The translations under genes were made by a program, and so were the position numbers. A model generated the notes under the pieces. It was not told the origin of the DNA. It was given only the letters and a program-made list of their open reading frames with translations, and did not search any database. Source: Telopea speciosissima (lineage: Eukaryota > Streptophyta > Magnoliopsida > Proteales > Proteaceae). Taken from it: 64,000 nt of DNA. Of this stretch, positions 60,972 through 64,000 are shown one piece after another. Each line of letters starts with the position of its first letter. The first letter of the stretch is position 1. The stretch is from NCBI RefSeq assembly GCF_018873765.1, contig NC_057919.1, forward strand, positions 71,542,984 through 71,606,983, in the 5' to 3' direction.

Positions 60972-61192
60972 TGTAAATGTAAACAATAAAGAAAAGAGAA
61001 GAAAGAAGAAGAGAAGAGAAAAGGAGAAAAAGAATGAGAATCGGGTAGCTTTGGAGTGTCTCACTTAATGTGAGAGCTCCACATTCGTTCACTATATATA
61101 ATGACTTAAGAGACACAATAGGAAATAAGAAAACTGAAAACTACCTAAACTACCCCTGAACATACCAAGACATAAAACAGTCCCTACTAACA
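60972..61192 (-). repeat. Copia-2 right LTR (5' LTR)
   Basis: 221 bp, pairs with 56798-57027; adjoins the primer-binding site at 60960-60971. Confidence 0.88.
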
Positions 61193-61197
61193 ATCTA

Positions 61198-61454
61198 ATT
61201 ATTCTTTTTGAGCTTCATTTTACCTTTTCATCTAGGATCTCCTGTTATTGCACAATGTTCGTCTGAGAAAGTCTCAAACAATTACCACATGATAATATGA
61301 TCATGCATATTAAATCAACGATGTATAAGGTTAATAAATTTTGCTCCTCTCTGATGTTAACCTTTTAAAGTCTTTTGCAGTTAATCTTTCCTAGGTTTCA
61401 CCATTATCCTCCTTATTTAGTAATTTTAATACATTAAGCATTTATTTACGTAGG
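61198..61454. other. AT-rich spacer right of Copia-2
   Basis: Nothing recognisable. It would be the continuation of the duplicated unit after the Copia-2 insertion site. Confidence 0.5.
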
Positions 61455-61845
61455 CAGTGGATCCTTTACGGATCAAGAGGCAACCAATACATGCGGGTAG
61501 GCTTGAATGCATTAAATCGGTGCTTCAATCTTCTTATATCTATTGGTGCGGCATCTTTGCCCTTCCCAAAGCCACCATCAAAGCTATGGAAGCCCTTTTC
61601 TATGCTTTCCTCCTGGAAAGGAAAAGAATATTCCTCTACCCTCTTGGAAATCCATCTCGCCTCCCAAAGAAAGTGCGGGCATCCGCCGTATCGTGATTGA
61701 TGGAAAATGCAAATATCTGCGCAAGATCCTTCTTCTCCGCCCCCCTGGCCCTAAGAGCCATTTCCTCTTCCATCTTGGATGGATCCTCCACCTCCTCCCC
61801 CTGGCATCCTTTTGGTGTCCTCTACACAACTTCTTTGGAGCCGAG
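61455..61845 (+). mobile_element. LINE reverse-transcriptase C-terminal fragment
   Basis: The plus-strand frame reads IHAGRLECIKSVLQSSYIYW followed by CGIFALPKATIKAMEALFYAF. This matches the L1-type segment in which GRLQLIKSVL, YW, LPK and a final FLW follow in the same order. Stops and frame changes follow. It ends abruptly at the duplication junction. Confidence 0.65.
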
Positions 61846-63133
61846 ACATGTCAAAAACATATCCCAGTATGCTTAATATGGAACCAATTGTTTGAATTTT
61901 TACTTTCAGTTGAATATGCTACATGTAAAAGCAATGGATTCCCTTTCACAGATGGCTTCTTTCCTCGTACGAAAAAATATGGTGCATTCACCTGTTGTAC
62001 AGTTCAGCATGCATCCAACACAAAATCACCATAACTTCGGGTATGCCAACTTATTCTAACATTTTACAATAATAATAATATTGAAAAGACTAATTCCCCA
62101 CAATCCTTCTCAAAATGATTGGAAATCTGTCATTTGTCGATCCTCAAGTTATGGCAGAGATGACCCAGTTCAGGCCTTGCCTCAATCCATGCCAGAAATC
62201 CCATCTCACATGCAGGAGTGCAATAAAGGTAAGACCTGAAAGTGATAAGGAAGAAGTACCGCCTACAGATGCAAAAGAGAGAAGTGGCATAAATCAAAAT
62301 GCTGATTCTTAATTATAAAAAAAATCAAAATTCTGATAGTCTCAAAGAACGTGCTTGATTATTGAGCATGCAGGTAGAAGCAAAATTCTTGCATGCACAT
62401 GGATGCAGAAACCATGTATATCTGTGGGGACATTGGTTTTTCATTCACTAAAATCCTTCTTCACAATGCTGCCACCATTTGAATGAGAACATACCAATCT
62501 GGCTGTTGTGCAAACAGATTGTTCCCACAGGAAAATGAAAGTTCACTGTGCAGGGTTTTCCAATATTGCTATGTCATAGCTCATATGATCATTTCCATGC
62601 ATATCACCATTCTCCCTTGTGCTTAAAGGAGACTTCGCTCAACTAAAAGAGAAAAAACTGATGATCTTTAAAAGGATATAAATTGACATAATTGAGTGAA
62701 TGAAAAATGACAAGTACAGACATAAAAATCAATGACCATGAAAAAGTAGATTTTTATTTCTCTATTTGTTTTCTATTTCTCCCCCTACTGGTGGTACTAG
62801 ATGTAATTCTCTATTCCAAGAGCAAGCAACATGCACTATTGTATTCTTTTTTTTTTTTTTTGCAGAGGGGGGGGGGGCAAGCACTTTTAGTGAAGGGGGA
62901 AACACTAGAATACCCTGCAGTTACCATATAAATTGCTCCGGCAGGTCACACCACTACAAATACAGTGACTATGACAACAGACCATACTCATGTCAACTAT
63001 AAAACAAGTGCTTCAGTAGACTGTAGAGCCATGTGACCATAGCATTATCAAATTGGGCTTAGTCAAAAGAACAGATGAAACAATAAAGCACTGAGAACTG
63101 GATGTTATAACACCTTGGGCAAGTTAAACAAAC

Positions 63134-63246
63134 CTTAACGCTTTAATACCCATATCCATGAGGCATGCTCTTTTCGTCATCACCATCAGCGCACTTCTCA
63201 AGTTCCTGCCTGTAGTAAAGAATATCATCTCGCAAATTCCCAGCAC
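63134..63246 (-). pseudogene. Copy 2 of the unrecognised exon, frameshifted
   Basis: Same exon as 55829-55943 but 113 nt: a TC dinucleotide (GA on the coding strand) is missing in the GACGAGAAAAG stretch, so the frame is lost from the residue after GDDE onward. Confidence 0.55.
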
Positions 63247-63712
63247 CTGCACACCTTTAAAACAAAGGGAGCAAAATCAACACCTAGAAGTTAACAGGCA
63301 GTGACAGAACAAAGATGATGTGGATTATATTCAGTATTACAGTAGCTTTATAACACATTTGCTTGCTGAACACTGGGCTACATTCAGAGTAGGCAGTTAT
63401 GGTCTATACATTGTGCTTAAATACATTTTACACTCGTAACTAGCACCTTTGAGCACTTTGGTCAATAAAAGTAAAACCAGTACCATCTATCCTCCAAAGG
63501 TAGAATTTTGGTCTTGTCATTCCAAAGCAAGCGGAATCTTGGACTGTCCCAGACAGTTGGCACCATTTCATATTGATGTTATTTAGGAAAAATTTATGGA
63601 AAAGATCTTACAAGGATTCCATTTTATTAAGAAAAGAAACAGCAGAAAGACAATAAAACCAATGAAAGGAGCAAAAATGAGGTTTCCCATTTTAATATTA
63701 CCCACTTGTTAG

Positions 63713-63929
63713 TGGTTTAAAGTATCGGTATCGGGTATCGTATCGGAAAGGTGATTTTAAGAGATGTATTGTATCGTATCAGAGAGTATTTACCATATCA
63801 GGTCACGTATCGACCCTATACAGTTGATACTTTTTAAGTATCGTACTAGTGCCGTATCGTATCGATACCCTAAAAATAAGATACGAATCGGTTAGTATCA
63901 GTGGATACGTTAAGATACTTAGAACATTG
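63713..63929. mobile_element. 217-bp MITE with GTATCG repeats, copy 2
   Basis: Duplicate of 56410-56626, with four or fewer visible base changes, carried along by the segmental duplication rather than by a second transposition. Confidence 0.55.
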
Positions 63930-64000
63930 CTTGTTACATTAGACATAGAAGTATTAGTAGTGCATTAAGCAGGCTGTGATATGTTTCACTCAAAATTCTC

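Larger units (their letters stand above)
56798..61192 (-). mobile_element. Ty1/copia retrotransposon (Copia-2) lacking the integrase core
   Basis: LTRs lie at 56798-57027 and 60972-61192, TG...CA, with ATCTA duplications at 56793-56797 and 61193-61197. The tRNA-Met primer site TGGTATCAGAGC is at 60960-60971 and a purine tract (TTGAGGGGGAG) lies beside the left LTR. Gag and protease are followed almost directly by the integrase end and the reverse transcriptase: the catalytic core of integrase is missing. LTRs differ noticeably in their GAA-rich part. Confidence 0.88.
61846..64000. repeat. Direct duplication, copy 2 (runs off the window)
   Basis: Same order of sequence as copy 1 from 54536. 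Its left junction joins LINE-derived sequence (ending GGAGCCGAG) to ACATGTCAAAAAC, consistent with a tandem duplication whose unit is 54536-61845. Confidence 0.9.

Overview
This window reads as nuclear DNA of a flowering plant, probably a dicot. It has spliced exons with GT-AG borders, an intronless plant-type E-class PPR gene, and several plant transposon lineages: Ty1/copia, Ty3/gypsy of the dual-RNase-H Tat type and of a chromodomain type, an L1-like LINE, hAT and Mutator-like elements. I see no bacterial, plastid or mitochondrial gene, no rRNA or tRNA gene and no CRISPR array. Host coding sequence is sparse. One PPR gene looks intact; most of the rest is broken genes, mobile elements and duplications.

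Left third (1-23.3 kb): fragments of a plant AMBRA1-like WD40 gene on the minus strand. Five exons are recognisable (23163-23271, 22980-23034, 22656-22781, 761-1949, 159-360). Several frameshifts and missing 5' exons suggest a pseudogene, although assembly indels could mimic part of this. The intron between 22656 and 1949 would be only about 77 bp without insertions. It is now 20.7 kb because a Mutator-like element (2008-22627, 9-bp target duplication) landed in it and was then filled: an L1-like LINE (2078-14426) sits in its left terminal repeat, a copia element (3974-14049) sits in the LINE, a non-autonomous LTR element (5318-8675) sits in the copia pol gene, and a small inverted-repeat element (2507-3775) also sits in the LINE. 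A decayed chromodomain gypsy element (about 16.1-20.8 kb) and a fragment of a short-chain dehydrogenase gene lie in the interior of the Mutator-like element. The copia leader carries an 800-bp tract made almost only of C and A runs.

Middle (24.5-49.9 kb): a large inverted duplication. Arm 1 (about 24526-28455) holds most of the PPR gene and its 3' flank. Arm 2 (about 34686-49893) is a truncated mirror copy, split by an 11.15-kb Tat-lineage gypsy element (35010-46163). The Tat element carries an antisense, intron-containing reading frame and a 66-bp tandem repeat. The spacer between the arms holds an hAT element (29761-34569) that carries the last exon of an aldo-keto reductase gene in divergent orientation.

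Right part (49.9-64 kb): a probable solo LTR, unrecognised sequence, then a recent direct duplication with an offset of about 7310 bp. Copy 1 starts at 54536 and copy 2 at 61846, and copy 2 runs off the window. A copia element lacking its integrase core (56798-61192) and an LINE reverse-transcriptase fragment lie between the homologous stretches. Nearly every in-frame stop that interrupts a transposon or PPR-copy frame can be explained by one C-to-T or G-to-A change, as expected for deamination of methylated cytosine.
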